Assembly: GCA_022821545.1 (NCBI GenBank)
Contig: JAJEDJ010000004.1
Span: 1 to 64,000 of the forward strand
From: Caldilineaceae bacterium
GTDB taxonomy: Bacteria; Chloroflexota; Anaerolineae; Caldilineales; Caldilineaceae
Direction of reading: 5' to 3'
DNA: 64,000 nucleotides
The notes beneath the pieces were generated by a model. It was not told where the DNA came from. It was given only the letters and a program-made list of their open reading frames with translations, and did not search any database. Position numbers and translations under genes: made by a program. Numbering within the stretch: position 1 is the first letter of the stretch; the number at the start of each line of letters is the position of its first letter. This document shows positions 42,739 through 51,820 of this stretch, piece by piece.

Positions 42739-43614
42739 CTAGATTCGATCGATCAACTTACGCAGGAAAGCCCCTTCAGTCTGCACGATTTCGTCGTCGT
42801 TCCCGGGCTCGAAGTTTTCGGGAATAAAGAGCTCGAGGGAGAGTGCGCCATTATAGCCGACGGTCTTGAGGTCATCGATCAGCTGGGGGATATCGGCGAC
42901 GCCCTCTGCGAGGCGGGCGCCGCGCCAGCGCCACTGCGTGTTGCCATCGGGACCCTCGCCGGCGGGCTCGGGCAGGCGGTTGCCGATATGGCAGTGGGCC
43001 ACGTAGGGGCCGAGCAGGTCCAGACCCATGCGGGTGTCTTCGATGCCCACCTCGACCATGTTCTGCACGTCGTAGATGGCGCCGATGTGGTTGGGGTCGA
43101 GGTCGCGCAGGAGTTCGAGCGTGCGTGAAGCGGTGACGGCGAGAGTTCCGGTATGAATTTCATAGGTCGCCTTGACGCCGTGCTCGCCTGCCAGTTCGAC
43201 CAGTTTGGCGTAGCCGGCGCGGGCTTCGAGGAACTGGGGCCAGTAGGGTCTGGTGCGGTCGTGTTTGGGGGCGTCGATGCGGATCAGGGGCGGGCGGTCG
43301 GGGTCGATGGCGAGGGCGCCTTTGAAGAGCTTGAGGACATGCTCGGTGTCGTCGTAGCGGGCGTTGGGCGCGAGCGCGGCGACGCGTATGCCTGTCCGTT
43401 TTACGGCGGCGCGAATCTGCCCAGCCTTGTCAAGGATATTGTCCGGGCTGACGTCAGAGAGATGCCGGCCCCAGAAGAAGGGCTGTGCGTTGGGATCATC
43501 GGGGTTGTAACGGCAGCGCAGCTCGACGGCGTCGTATCCGTACTGCTGCAGCTTGTCGAAGGTCTCGTCCAGTTCCCAACGAGGAAGCATGACGGATGTG
43601 CAACTCAGTTCCAT
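42739..43614 (-). CDS. Sugar phosphate isomerase/epimerase (TIM barrel)
   Basis: A 291-residue relative of the previous protein. Metal-site candidates are the Glu of VKATYEIHTGTL, the Asp of GAIYDVQNMVEVG, the His of VAHCHIGNRLP and the Glu of ALSLELF. ATG 43614 follows AAGGAG at 8 nt; an upstream ATG at 43653 lacks one. It is probably the partner of the Gfo/Idh/MocA enzyme upstream, as in inositol- or 3-keto-glycoside-type pathways. Confidence 0.9.
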   Translation of the reverse strand: MELSCTSVMLPRWELDETFDKLQQYGYDAVELRCRYNPDDPNAQPFFWGRHLSDVSPDNILDKAGQIRAAVKRTGIRVAALAPNARYDDTEHVLKLFKGALAIDPDRPPLIRIDAPKHDRTRPYWPQFLEARAGYAKLVELAGEHGVKATYEIHTGTLAVTASRTLELLRDLDPNHIGAIYDVQNMVEVGIEDTRMGLDLLGPYVAHCHIGNRLPEPAGEGPDGNTQWRWRGARLAEGVADIPQLIDDLKTVGYNGALSLELFIPENFEPGNDDEIVQTEGAFLRKLIDRI

Positions 43615-43715
43615 ACGAAACTCCTTTGCGACGGCGAGAGAGAAGGAGGGCAAAAAACGGGAAGTCCCCGCCCCTCGCTATGTTCGGATGACACCGGTTT
43701 CGGATTACGCCGGTT

Positions 43716-44774
43716 TCAGATTACACCGGGATTGAGTTCTCGGCACTTTTCGAGTACCGCGATCTGGGCGCGTACGCTCTCGGGGGTGATGTCCAAATCC
43801 TGTCCTTGGCGGATGGAAGCGTAGAGAGCGCGATATAGTTCCTGCACACTGCCCGCTCCGTCGTAGACAAAGGAGACTTTCTCTTCCTTCCAGGGAAGTT
43901 GTTCGCGATTGTAGACGCGATCCAGGGCGATGGGCGCCTCGTCCAGAACCAGGGGAGGCGCTGCGGCCGGTTCGAAGTATTTCAGGTGCGCTTCTTCCCG
44001 GTAACAGGCCATCGATCCTTGCGTTCCCAGCACCAGAAAGTTGGGCTGGGGGACGGCGCAGGCGGTGGTGATGTTGATTTCGACGAGCGGGCCAAGGCCA
44101 GGCTTGGGTTTGAGAATGACTTTGACGTGGCTGTCGGCGTCGCCGGCATAGAGCGGCGTGGCCTCCATGTGGCAGAAGACGTCGGGCTCGGAGTCGTCGA
44201 TAAGGAGCATGCCCATGTCGACGAAGTGGGGGCCGCTGTTGTTAAGCATACCGCCCCCGTAGCGTTTCATCGTCTGCCAGTCCCATCTGCGGTCGAAGCC
44301 GCCGTTGTGGATGCGGACCTCGATGATGCGTCCGAGGACGCCGGAAGCGATCACTTCGCGCACTTTGACGAAGTCGGCGGCGTAGCGCAGATTCTGGTGG
44401 ACGGTGAGGATGCGGCCGGTCTCCTTGGCGACGGCGAGCATGGCGTCGGCGCCGGCAAGGTCGCTGGCCATCGGCTTTTCGACGATGACGTGCTGGCCGG
44501 CGCGCATGGCCGCGATCGACTGCTCGGCGTGGAGGTTGCTGGGGGTGGCTACGACCATGAGTTCGACGGCCTTGTCGGCGACCAGCGCCTCGTAGGAGGC
44601 GTAGGCGAGGCAGTCAAAGCGTTCGATAGCTTCGGCCTGGCGTTCCGGGTCTGGGTCGCAGACGGCGACGACGCGGAACCGGTCGGGGAGGTGGGCACAG
44701 GCGTTGGCGTGGTTGTTCCAGCCGGTGCGGCCGAGGCCGGCGATGGCGACGTTAATTGGTGTTTGGTCAGTCAT
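43716..44774 (-). CDS. Gfo/Idh/MocA family NAD(P)-dependent oxidoreductase
   Basis: A 352-residue enzyme: Rossmann motif VAIAGLGRTGWNNH (9-22), VVAVCDPDPER, ATPSNLHAEQSIAAMRAGQHVIVEKPM with the EKP signature, and the YGGGMLNNSGPHFVDMGMLL segment with the active-site His. The family oxidises ring hydroxyls of sugars or cyclitols. No ribosome site is visible before ATG 44774, where instead an intergenic repeat of the AGTTTTG type begins. Confidence 0.92.
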   Translation of the reverse strand: MTDQTPINVAIAGLGRTGWNNHANACAHLPDRFRVVAVCDPDPERQAEAIERFDCLAYASYEALVADKAVELMVVATPSNLHAEQSIAAMRAGQHVIVEKPMASDLAGADAMLAVAKETGRILTVHQNLRYAADFVKVREVIASGVLGRIIEVRIHNGGFDRRWDWQTMKRYGGGMLNNSGPHFVDMGMLLIDDSEPDVFCHMEATPLYAGDADSHVKVILKPKPGLGPLVEINITTACAVPQPNFLVLGTQGSMACYREEAHLKYFEPAAAPPLVLDEAPIALDRVYNREQLPWKEEKVSFVYDGAGSVQELYRALYASIRQGQDLDITPESVRAQIAVLEKCRELNPGVI

Positions 44775-44838
44775 GTCTAGTTTTGCGCTTTTGGTTTCCA
44801 GCTTTTGGTGACACCGCTCGTAAGGAGTGAACAGGTGT

Positions 44839-45708
44839 TCAGACCAGATCGGGATGCTGGAGGATGTGCTGATAGATGTGGTTGCAGGATGTCATCTCCA
44901 TCTTCTGGCTGGCATGGTCGAGCAGGAGGCCGATCTGGGCGGCCTGTTTGTCGATGCGATAGATCGACCAGGGGTGGAAGATGGGCATGTAGTAGAGAAG
45001 GTCTTGCCGCGTGCAGTAGTCTATGCCGGGCGCGTAGGCTTCATAGACGCCTTGGGCGTCGCGGGGCATCGCCGTGGGATAGGGCCAGGGCAGGAGCGGC
45101 GGCCAGTGGACGGTAGCCGGCTGGCCGGTGAGGATGTTGTCGTGCCAGGCATGGGAAGGCGTTTCCAGCAGGTCCGGGAAGCCGTCTTGCGCGTACCAGA
45201 AGGGCTGTTCGAGGAGGGCGGGAAGGGCGTCATTTGGCCCTTTGCCGACGCTGCGCACGTAGCGGTAGCCGGCCTCCCACATCACCTCCAGAACGGCAGG
45301 CTGGCCGCGGAAGCCGTCTGTGTATCCGCCGGGCGCGGTGAGGCCGTTGACTGCGCGGCCGAAGGTGTCTTCGATCAGTTTTTTGGCGTCGCCGAGTTCG
45401 TATTGGAGCGCGGCTCTGTCCTCGCCCAGCTCTTTCAGGTTGGGATGGGTATAGGTGTGGCTCTGGATGTCGAAGAGGGGATTGTCGAGAATAGCGAGAA
45501 GTTCGGGGCCGCAAAGCTCCAGCATTTTGGCGACGAGGAAAAAGGAGGCGGGCGCGTTGCGTTGCAGGTGGACCTCGGCGACGGCGCGCACGCCGTCGAG
45601 GAATTCGGCGATGTGTTCGGGCGTGTAGCTGAAGCCTCTTTGACGCCGATCCTTATCCCACTAGGGGTATACGCCTTCTGTGTCGTATGCGGCGACGTAA
45701 CAGGACAT
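44839..45708 (-). pseudogene. Polysaccharide deacetylase family protein interrupted by in-frame TAG
   Basis: A good start exists at ATG 45708, with GAGAGG 6 nt upstream, and reads MSCYVAAYDTEGVYP before TAG at 45661-45663 (codon 16). The same frame then continues WDKDRRQRGFSYTPEHIAEFLDGV into an open 265-residue NodB-like domain: RNAPASFFLVAKML, FDIQSHTYTHPNLKEL with the HTxxH metal site and LTAPGGYTDGF. The early DTE holds the family's catalytic/metal Asp, so a restart after the stop (GTG 45591, no ribosome site) would lack it. A single base change would repair the gene. It could also be a sequencing error. Confidence 0.75.
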
Positions 45709-45811
45709 TGTGTGCCTCTCTTTCATTCGGATCTGGGCGCCGGCAGCTCGATTCGTTGGGCGCGTGCGGACCTTCACAAGCGCTGAATCCCATTCCAGCA
45801 GAAGCTCCCCT

Positions 45812-46900
45812 CTACAGCTTACTCATCTTTTCCAGCACGGGCCAGAAGTCCAGTTGTTCGACGGCGTGGCTGCGGTAAATGCCGACGCCGTCGGCGCCGC
45901 AGTCCATGGCCGCTTCGGCGGCGCGCAGCATCTGGTCGGGCTGCTGGAAACTGCCGGGATGGTAACAGGAGAGCTCGGCGATGACCGGTGTGCGGCCGGC
46001 GGCCACTTCGACGGCGTAGCCGAGCTGCCGCTTGAGCGCGTCGAGGTCGGAGTTGGTGCGGAACCAGATGTAGAACTCGTCGACGAGGCCCTGCTCGAGC
46101 CAGGTAGGCCAGTCGTGCAGGAGTTTGAGATAGTCCTCTTTTTCGCCGGCGATAAGTGTCGTCGAGAAGACGGCGTCGGGCTTGGCCTGCTTGACCGCGG
46201 CCCGCATTTCGGTGAGGGCGAGGGTGACGTAGTCGGCGCGGAACTGGAGCCAATCGGGGTCGTCGTTGGGCAGGTCGAACGGGTTCTTGCCGTGTTTGGC
46301 CTGGAACTCGTTGACGGTGCGGTCTTCGTAGCCGTAGGGGACGGCCCCGTTTTCGTCCTCGTTTCCGAGCACGAACTCAACCTGGATGCCGTCGCCCTGG
46401 GTGTGCGCAAGCGTGTCGAGGAACTGCTCCGTCTGCTCTGCGCGCACTTCGGGGAAGGCAGGGCTGAGGTAGAGGTCGTCACCGGGCTGCAGCGTGTAGG
46501 AACGGCTGCGCGTGAGGCTGCGGAACTGCGGGTTTTTGCTGGCGAAGTCGGTCGCGGTGGTGGTTACTTTGGGGGCGTCGTAAATGGGCCGGTGGCTGTC
46601 CAGGATGGCGCGGGCCTCGGCTGCGGTTACGGGGGGGCGCAGAAAGTCGAGGGACCAGCCATAGGTGACGCGTGCCCAGCCATGGCGAGGGAAGGAATTG
46701 TAGTTGATGTAGGGGTCGACCTTGATGCCGGCGGCGTGGGCGGCTTGGGTGAGGGCGCGGGTCTGGTCTCCGCCGACGATCTTGGTAATGCCTACGTCGG
46801 CGCATTTTTGTACCCAGGCGGGCAGAAAGTCGGCGTAATCGGGATCGGTGGGAATCCTCTCCACAACGGGCGGTCCCCAGAGTACCAGGCGTTCAGGCAT
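45812..46900 (-). CDS. Glycoside-hydrolase-like TIM-barrel protein (GHL10/family-10-like)
   Basis: A 362-residue putative hydrolase. IPTDPDYADFLPAWVQKCADVGITKIVGGDQT, AAGIKVDPYINYNSFPRHGW, a central VEFVLGNEDENG with adjacent acidic residues, and GLVDEFYIWFRTN are consistent with a (beta/alpha)8 barrel of the DUF187/GHL10 type. No signal peptide is present. GAGGAAA precedes ATG 46900. Assignment to an exact family is uncertain. Confidence 0.65.
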   Translation of the reverse strand: MPERLVLWGPPVVERIPTDPDYADFLPAWVQKCADVGITKIVGGDQTRALTQAAHAAGIKVDPYINYNSFPRHGWARVTYGWSLDFLRPPVTAAEARAILDSHRPIYDAPKVTTTATDFASKNPQFRSLTRSRSYTLQPGDDLYLSPAFPEVRAEQTEQFLDTLAHTQGDGIQVEFVLGNEDENGAVPYGYEDRTVNEFQAKHGKNPFDLPNDDPDWLQFRADYVTLALTEMRAAVKQAKPDAVFSTTLIAGEKEDYLKLLHDWPTWLEQGLVDEFYIWFRTNSDLDALKRQLGYAVEVAAGRTPVIAELSCYHPGSFQQPDQMLRAAEAAMDCGADGVGIYRSHAVEQLDFWPVLEKMSKL

Positions 46901-46963
46901 CTTATTTTTTCCTCTTATTCGTAGATAGTTGCTCGTATGCGGCGGCGTTCGCGGCCACTGTGG

Positions 46964-48154
46964 TTACAGTTCTTCGTCCAGGCCCTCCAGCAGGCGGTCC
47001 ACTTCACTTTCGTCGTTGAAGGCGGCGACGGAGATGCGCATCCCGACTTTGACCGGGTCGGGCGGGGCGGTCAGCCATTGGGATTTGACGACGGTCTGAT
47101 GACGTTCGTGCATCTTGTCGACCAGGCCGTCCATGTCGGTCTTGGTGAAGCCGTCGAACATCAGCGAGGTGATGCCGGCGGATTTCCCGGCTTCCTGGGG
47201 CGTAATGATGCGGGCGCGATCGATGTGGCCGACGCCCTGGCGCAGGCGGCTGGAGAGTTGGGTTATTCTTTTCTGCATTGTGTCGAGGCCGATGCTTTCC
47301 ATGATCTCGACGGCGCGGCCGAGGCCGACGACGAGAGCGTGATTGTAGGTGCCGATTTCGGTACGGGAGCGGGCGGTCGGCGCCGGCGTGGGAGCATCGG
47401 GCAGCGACCAGGGGCTGCGGTCGGGAATGAAATTGGGGCGGAAGCCGGGGATCTGGTCTTGCGAGATATACATATAGCCTGTACCCATGGGGCCGAGCAG
47501 CCATTTGTGACCGGAACCGACGGCAAAGTCGCAGTCGAGCTCCTTCAGATCTACCGGCATCTGTCCGACCGATTGGGCCAGATCGAGCATGACGGGCACG
47601 CCGGCATCGCGGGCAATGGCGGCTGCCTGCCTGCACGGGAGGAGGCGACCATTGGGGGAGGCGATATGGCTGAGGCAGATCAGGCGTGTGCGGTCGGTGA
47701 GCACGTGTGCAAGATCACCGAGGAGATGCTCGTCGTCGATTTCTTCGGATCCCAGCACGATGACCTTGACGCCGTACTCCTGCTCAAGCGAATGGGAGAG
47801 CCCGTAGGTGCTGACATGCTCGAGCGAGGTCATGACGAACTCGTCGCCCTCTTGCCAGTCGAGACCGCGCACGATCTGCTGCATGGCCCGCGAGGTGTTG
47901 GTCTCGATGCCGAGCTCCTCTTCCCGGACGTTGAGCATGCGGGCCAGTCCGCTGCGGGCGGCGGCCTCGCGTTCGGTATGTGACCGCCTGCCGGCGGGTG
48001 TGGCGGGGCCGTGACGGGCCTCGGTTTCCATCGTCTCGCGCACAGCCTGCAGCACGGAGTCGCTGGCGGGGCCGTAGGTCCCGGTCTGAAAGTATCCGAC
48101 TTCCCCAGTCATGGGAAGGTCCTGCCGAAGTTGTTCCACCGTCATGCGTGTCAT
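46964..48154 (-). CDS. Class V aminotransferase (cysteine desulfurase/isopenicillin-N-epimerase-like)
   Basis: A 396-residue PLP enzyme. The lysine that binds PLP is Lys217 in SGHKWLLGPMGTGYMY; VMLDLAQSVGQ (188-198) has the Asp that contacts the pyridine nitrogen, and HGPATPAGRR the N-terminal substrate region. It resembles the egtE/isopenicillin epimerase branch more than NifS, and lacks the mobile Cys loop. ATG 48154 or 48145 may be the start. It heads the nine-gene minus-strand run ending in the Opp permeases. Confidence 0.88.
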   Translation of the reverse strand: MTRMTVEQLRQDLPMTGEVGYFQTGTYGPASDSVLQAVRETMETEARHGPATPAGRRSHTEREAAARSGLARMLNVREEELGIETNTSRAMQQIVRGLDWQEGDEFVMTSLEHVSTYGLSHSLEQEYGVKVIVLGSEEIDDEHLLGDLAHVLTDRTRLICLSHIASPNGRLLPCRQAAAIARDAGVPVMLDLAQSVGQMPVDLKELDCDFAVGSGHKWLLGPMGTGYMYISQDQIPGFRPNFIPDRSPWSLPDAPTPAPTARSRTEIGTYNHALVVGLGRAVEIMESIGLDTMQKRITQLSSRLRQGVGHIDRARIITPQEAGKSAGITSLMFDGFTKTDMDGLVDKMHERHQTVVKSQWLTAPPDPVKVGMRISVAAFNDESEVDRLLEGLDEEL

Positions 48155-48584
48155 ACCTTGGGCCTTGTGCTGGATGGAGTTTGAAGGAAGACCCCGACGG
48201 GATGTTTTCAGGCTCTGCGAAGGCCGGAAGAGTTCACCGGAGGGGTACTGCGAATGATAACCGACAAAGACAGATTCTGTCTAAGGAGACATGTAATGAT
48301 TGACAGAAAAGTATCTCTGCAGGTCAGTTGGAGCAGGCTTTACGGGAGGCGCCTGTCCTCTGGGGAGGCAAAGCCCACATACCGGACGAACAGTGGTTAA
48401 GGCAGGCAACGCTGAACAGTTCGGATTGGCAGAATGGCGGGCCTCAAGTAAGATTGAAGATCGCTGGAAGTGTGATCCAAGGGGTGGCAACTTCACTCCC
48501 CAATTCTTCCAGCAGCCGACACGAGTTTGCTCGCCTGGTTAGGCGGCGATTGAAGTGCAGTCGACACCACCTGCCAACTAGCTG
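48155..48584. other. 430-bp divergent intergenic region, no gene recognised
   Basis: It separates the aminotransferase (minus) from the UPF0718 permease (plus). A small hairpin CGCCT-GGTT-AGGCG lies near 48532-48545. Short open frames occur on both strands but lack ribosome sites and family features. The stretch 48328-48380 (GGAGCAGGCTTTACGGGAGG and onward) looks like a non-coding repeat element. Confidence 0.4.
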
Positions 48585-49679
48585 ATGGGTCAAGCATCAC
48601 CGCTGCCGCAGGCAGCCCCGGAAAGAACAGGAACCCGCTGGTACGGGCGCCCGCGTTGGGGGATCGCGGCGTTCCTTGTTTTTGCGTTGATGGTGGTGGT
48701 GGCGAGCAGCATCAACACGCCCCAAGCCCGCTTTTTCGCGGCCGAGCGCTTCCAGACATTTGTCACGATATTCCTCAGTCTGTTCATTGAAGCCGCCCCA
48801 TTTTTGATAGCCGGTTCAATCGTATCGGGCTTCATCGCCGTCTATGTGGATCAGGGGATGGTGGAACGCTTCATCCCCAATCAACCGCTGCTGGCGGCGC
48901 TGGCGGGCGCGGGGTTGGGGTTCATTTTCCCTGTATGTGAATGCGGGGTGGTGCCGGTGACGCGGCGGCTATACGGCAAGGGGCTGCCGCTGCCGGTGGG
49001 AATCGCCTTTCTGCTGGCGGCTCCGGTGATCAATCCGGTTGTGATCTTCAGCACCTACGCGGCGTTCGGTTGGGGGCCGGTGCTGTGGGGACGGGTAGTA
49101 TTCAGCATGCTGGTGGCGTTTTCGGTTGGGCTGATCTTTCATCTGGCCCGCCCGCGTGAGATCCTGCTGCCCGAGACGCTGGCCGTTTCCGACGGCCGCG
49201 ACGACTCCGATAATCACGAACAGAGTGACGAATATGACCGTAACCATGATCACGACCACGGCGGCGCCCGGCGGGGGGTCTGGCAGGCGCTTGTTATGGC
49301 GGGCGATGATTTTCTGGACATGGGCCGCTATCTGATCGCCGGGGCGATGCTGGCGGCGGCGATGCAGACGGTCGTTCCCCAATCCACTTTGCTCACTGTC
49401 GGCCAGGGACCTATCATCTCCGTCTTTGTGATGATGGCGCTGGCGTACATTTTGTCGGTCTGCTCGACGGTGGACGCCTTTATCGCCCTGGCTTTCAGCA
49501 ACGCGTTCACGACCGGCTCGCTGTTTGGTTTTCTCGTGTTCGGGCCGATGGTGGATATCAAGAGCTCACTGCTGTTTCTGGGAGTCTTCCGGCGGCGTAC
49601 GGTCCTTTATCTGATTCTGCTGCCGCTGGCGCTGGTGGCGGTAATCGGTGTCTTCTGGAACGTGCAGGTAGGGGTTTGA
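48585..49679 (+). CDS. UPF0718/SO_0444-type permease
   Basis: A 364-residue membrane protein with eight to ten helices. The family motif [14 protein letters not shown] (Cys118, Cys120) and [12 protein letters not shown] in the second half are conserved in this permease family, linked in different bacteria to metal or arsenical export. A loop near 205-228 is rich in His and Asp ([18 protein letters not shown]), suggesting cation binding. No ribosome site precedes ATG 48585. The TIGR03943 partner follows after 35 nt, as in Bacillus YcgR/YcgQ. Confidence 0.85.
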   Translation: MGQASPLPQAAPERTGTRWYGRPRWGIAAFLVFALMVVVASSINTPQARFFAAERFQTFVTIFLSLFIEAAPFLIAGSIVSGFIAVYVDQGMVERFIPNQPLLAALAGAGLGFIFPVCECGVVPVTRRLYGKGLPLPVGIAFLLAAPVINPVVIFSTYAAFGWGPVLWGRVVFSMLVAFSVGLIFHLARPREILLPETLAVSDGRDDSDNHEQSDEYDRNHDHDHGGARRGVWQALVMAGDDFLDMGRYLIAGAMLAAAMQTVVPQSTLLTVGQGPIISVFVMMALAYILSVCSTVDAFIALAFSNAFTTGSLFGFLVFGPMVDIKSSLLFLGVFRRRTVLYLILLPLALVAVIGVFWNVQVGV

Positions 49680-49714
49680 CGGATAGGTGGACGTAGTACA
49701 GGACAGGCGAGAAA

Positions 49715-50500
49715 ATGACACAGGATTCAGCTACGATAACCGGCAGACTGTTGCGACTACCCAAAGTACAGGCCGCTCTCAAGGGGCTGCTGCTGCTGGG
49801 GCTGGGTATCTTTCTGTTCACGCGCATCACGTCCGGTACGCTCAACTACTACATTAGTCAGCGGTTCGACTGGCTGGCGATAGCGGCGGTGTTGGGTCTC
49901 ATTGTAGTGGGTTTGAGCTACCGCCGTCTGCTCCAGGAGGCCGACGATACGCTTGCGGCGCCAGATGACCATGATCACAGTCACGCTTTAAGTTGGTCGG
50001 GGTTTCTGCTTATCTCGCTTCCGATCATCCTCGGGCTGCTCGTGCCTCCGCGTCCTCTGGGTGTGGCTGCGCTGCAGAATCGTGAACTCAGCATCGGGGG
50101 ATTGGACTCGGTATTGCCGGCTGCGGTGGGCTCATCGCTGGTGCAGGAGAGCAGCGAGCGCACGATTCTGGATTGGGTACTCGCCTTTCACCAAGGCGAA
50201 CGGCCGGCCGAGACCGACACTGCGGACGTAGTTGGCTTCGTCTATTTCGATGACGCTGCGGACGAGGCAGAGTTTACCCTCACTCGTTTTGTTGTCGGCT
50301 GCTGCGCGGCCGATGCCATGGCGGTCGGTCTACCGGTCAGCGTGGCGGCCGGCCTGCCTTCTGAAGGGGCGTTGGAGGAAGGAGAGTGGGTGCGGGTGGT
50401 TGGACAGTTCGCCGCTTCCACAGGCAATAACATTCCGGTGCTTGTGGCAGAGCGGCTGGAGGCCGTACCGGAACCCAACCAGCCCTATCTCTATCCCTGA
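49715..50500 (+). CDS. TIGR03943/YcgQ family membrane protein
   Basis: A 261-residue protein with two N-terminal helices (about 23-40 and 52-70), a His-rich loop DDHDHSHA near 88-95, a third helix, then an extracytoplasmic C-terminal domain with FVVGCCAADA and EGEWVRVVGQF. This is the standard layout of the TIGR03943 family, which is coded next to UPF0718 permeases. Both partners having His-rich loops points to a divalent-metal role. Confidence 0.87.
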   Translation: MTQDSATITGRLLRLPKVQAALKGLLLLGLGIFLFTRITSGTLNYYISQRFDWLAIAAVLGLIVVGLSYRRLLQEADDTLAAPDDHDHSHALSWSGFLLISLPIILGLLVPPRPLGVAALQNRELSIGGLDSVLPAAVGSSLVQESSERTILDWVLAFHQGERPAETDTADVVGFVYFDDAADEAEFTLTRFVVGCCAADAMAVGLPVSVAAGLPSEGALEEGEWVRVVGQFAASTGNNIPVLVAERLEAVPEPNQPYLYP

Positions 50501-50576
50501 CACCTTATGACATAATGCCAGCGCTCAGCGGTCAGGCGTACCTGCTGCCCGTACTGGCCCCCCAACCCTCGAATCC

Positions 50577-51716
50577 ATGAGCCGTTTTGATCTGACCGTA
50601 TTGTCGATCCTCAGCCTATGCACGCTGTTGCTCCTGGGCCTGTGGGGGCAAAGCCGCCGTGTCGCCGGGGACGACGGCGTTTCCTACCTCCTTTACAAGA
50701 CGGTCGATGAGGTGGGACGCGCGCAGTTGCACGCGCTGCCATTCAAGGAGGACGAGCTTGGTAGCGACCTCTCGCCCCGCCCCCTGACCCCGACCGAAGT
50801 TAGTGTTTGGGATTTCGCGCCGTCGCCCGACGGCAGGATGATCGCATACGGCGCGCTGGGCGAGTTGGGATTCAGCGATCTGCGGCTGCTCGACCTGACC
50901 AGCGGCCAGGACAGACCACTGCTGGCCTGTGAGAACGCGTCATGCAGCGGACCGAACTGGTCGGCCGACGGCCAATTCCTGGCATACACGCGTCGTTCGG
51001 TCAACGCGTTCGCATCCGGCGTGCTCAGCCCGCCGCGAATCTGGATCGTGAAAGTCGCATCGGGAGAGACGGCGCCGATCTTCAGCGACAGCCAGCGCCT
51101 TGGGCTCGATGCGCGCTGGTCTGTCGATGGCGAGTGGCTGTGTTTCGTGTCGCCGGAGGAACAGCAGCTGGCCGTTATCAAACTGTCGGGGGGACCGGAG
51201 GGCGAGAATGGGCAGACCGCTTTCTATCCAACCGCTACCGGTGAGACTTGCAGTTGGGACAGCGCCCAGGCAAGACTGTACACAACCGATTTCAGACAGA
51301 GCGGCGATGAGTGGATGACTCACCTGATCGCAATCGACGTGGAAAGCGGCGAGCAGGTCGAGTTGAGTGAAGCGGGGAGTTCCGCTACGGCCCTGGTCCA
51401 CGACAGTTCGGCCGTTCCGTCGGCGGACGGCGCCTGGATCGCGTTTCGGCGCAAGGAGTTGGAGGGGCCAGGGGCGACGCGGGGCAGCCAGATCTGGCGG
51501 ATGCGCGCGGACGGCACGGAGGCAACCCCACTGACATCAGATCCCGCCTATGACCACGGACCGCCGGTGTGGAGTCCGGATGGAAGTTATCTGATCACGC
51601 GAAGATTTCCGCTGCGCGGGCCGGAAGTGGCGCCCTCGCTTTGGCTGATCGAGGTGGAAACCGGCGAGTTGCGCTTGCTGGTAGAGCCGGGGGACTTTCC
51701 GGCGATTGCGCGGTAA
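50577..51716 (+). CDS. Membrane-anchored PD40/TolB-like beta-propeller protein
   Basis: A 379-residue protein with an N-terminal helix (about 6-24) acting as signal anchor, followed by six PD40-type blades: FAPSPDGRMIAY, NWSADGQFLAYTRR, RWSVDGEWLCF, SWDSAQARLYT, VPSADGAWIAFRR and VWSPDGSYLITRR. Such propellers bind proteins or peptidoglycan-associated partners outside the cell. The distance of 76 nt from the TIGR03943 gene makes co-transcription possible but not certain. Confidence 0.85.
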   Translation: MSRFDLTVLSILSLCTLLLLGLWGQSRRVAGDDGVSYLLYKTVDEVGRAQLHALPFKEDELGSDLSPRPLTPTEVSVWDFAPSPDGRMIAYGALGELGFSDLRLLDLTSGQDRPLLACENASCSGPNWSADGQFLAYTRRSVNAFASGVLSPPRIWIVKVASGETAPIFSDSQRLGLDARWSVDGEWLCFVSPEEQQLAVIKLSGGPEGENGQTAFYPTATGETCSWDSAQARLYTTDFRQSGDEWMTHLIAIDVESGEQVELSEAGSSATALVHDSSAVPSADGAWIAFRRKELEGPGATRGSQIWRMRADGTEATPLTSDPAYDHGPPVWSPDGSYLITRRFPLRGPEVAPSLWLIEVETGELRLLVEPGDFPAIAR

Positions 51717-51820
51717 GAATGCGCGATGCCGGCGGCGGCCAGCAGCACAGGCAGTACCTGCAGATCCCCGGCCACTGACAGAGGGCGACCGGACAGCGGG
51801 CGACCGGACAGCGGCGCTCG

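Noticed and set aside
45661..45663. Pyrrolysine at the in-frame TAG, given the corrinoid genes in the window
   Set aside because: Pyrrolysine is known in methylamine methyltransferases and a few other enzymes, not in NodB-like deacetylases; no pyl gene is present. Mutation or error is simpler.
48300..48584. A cobalamin riboswitch before the UPF0718 permease, suggested by GACACCACCTGCC near the start codon
   Set aside because: The conserved core (GCCACTG-type box and the P3-P6 pairings) is not found, and the resemblance is limited to one short word.
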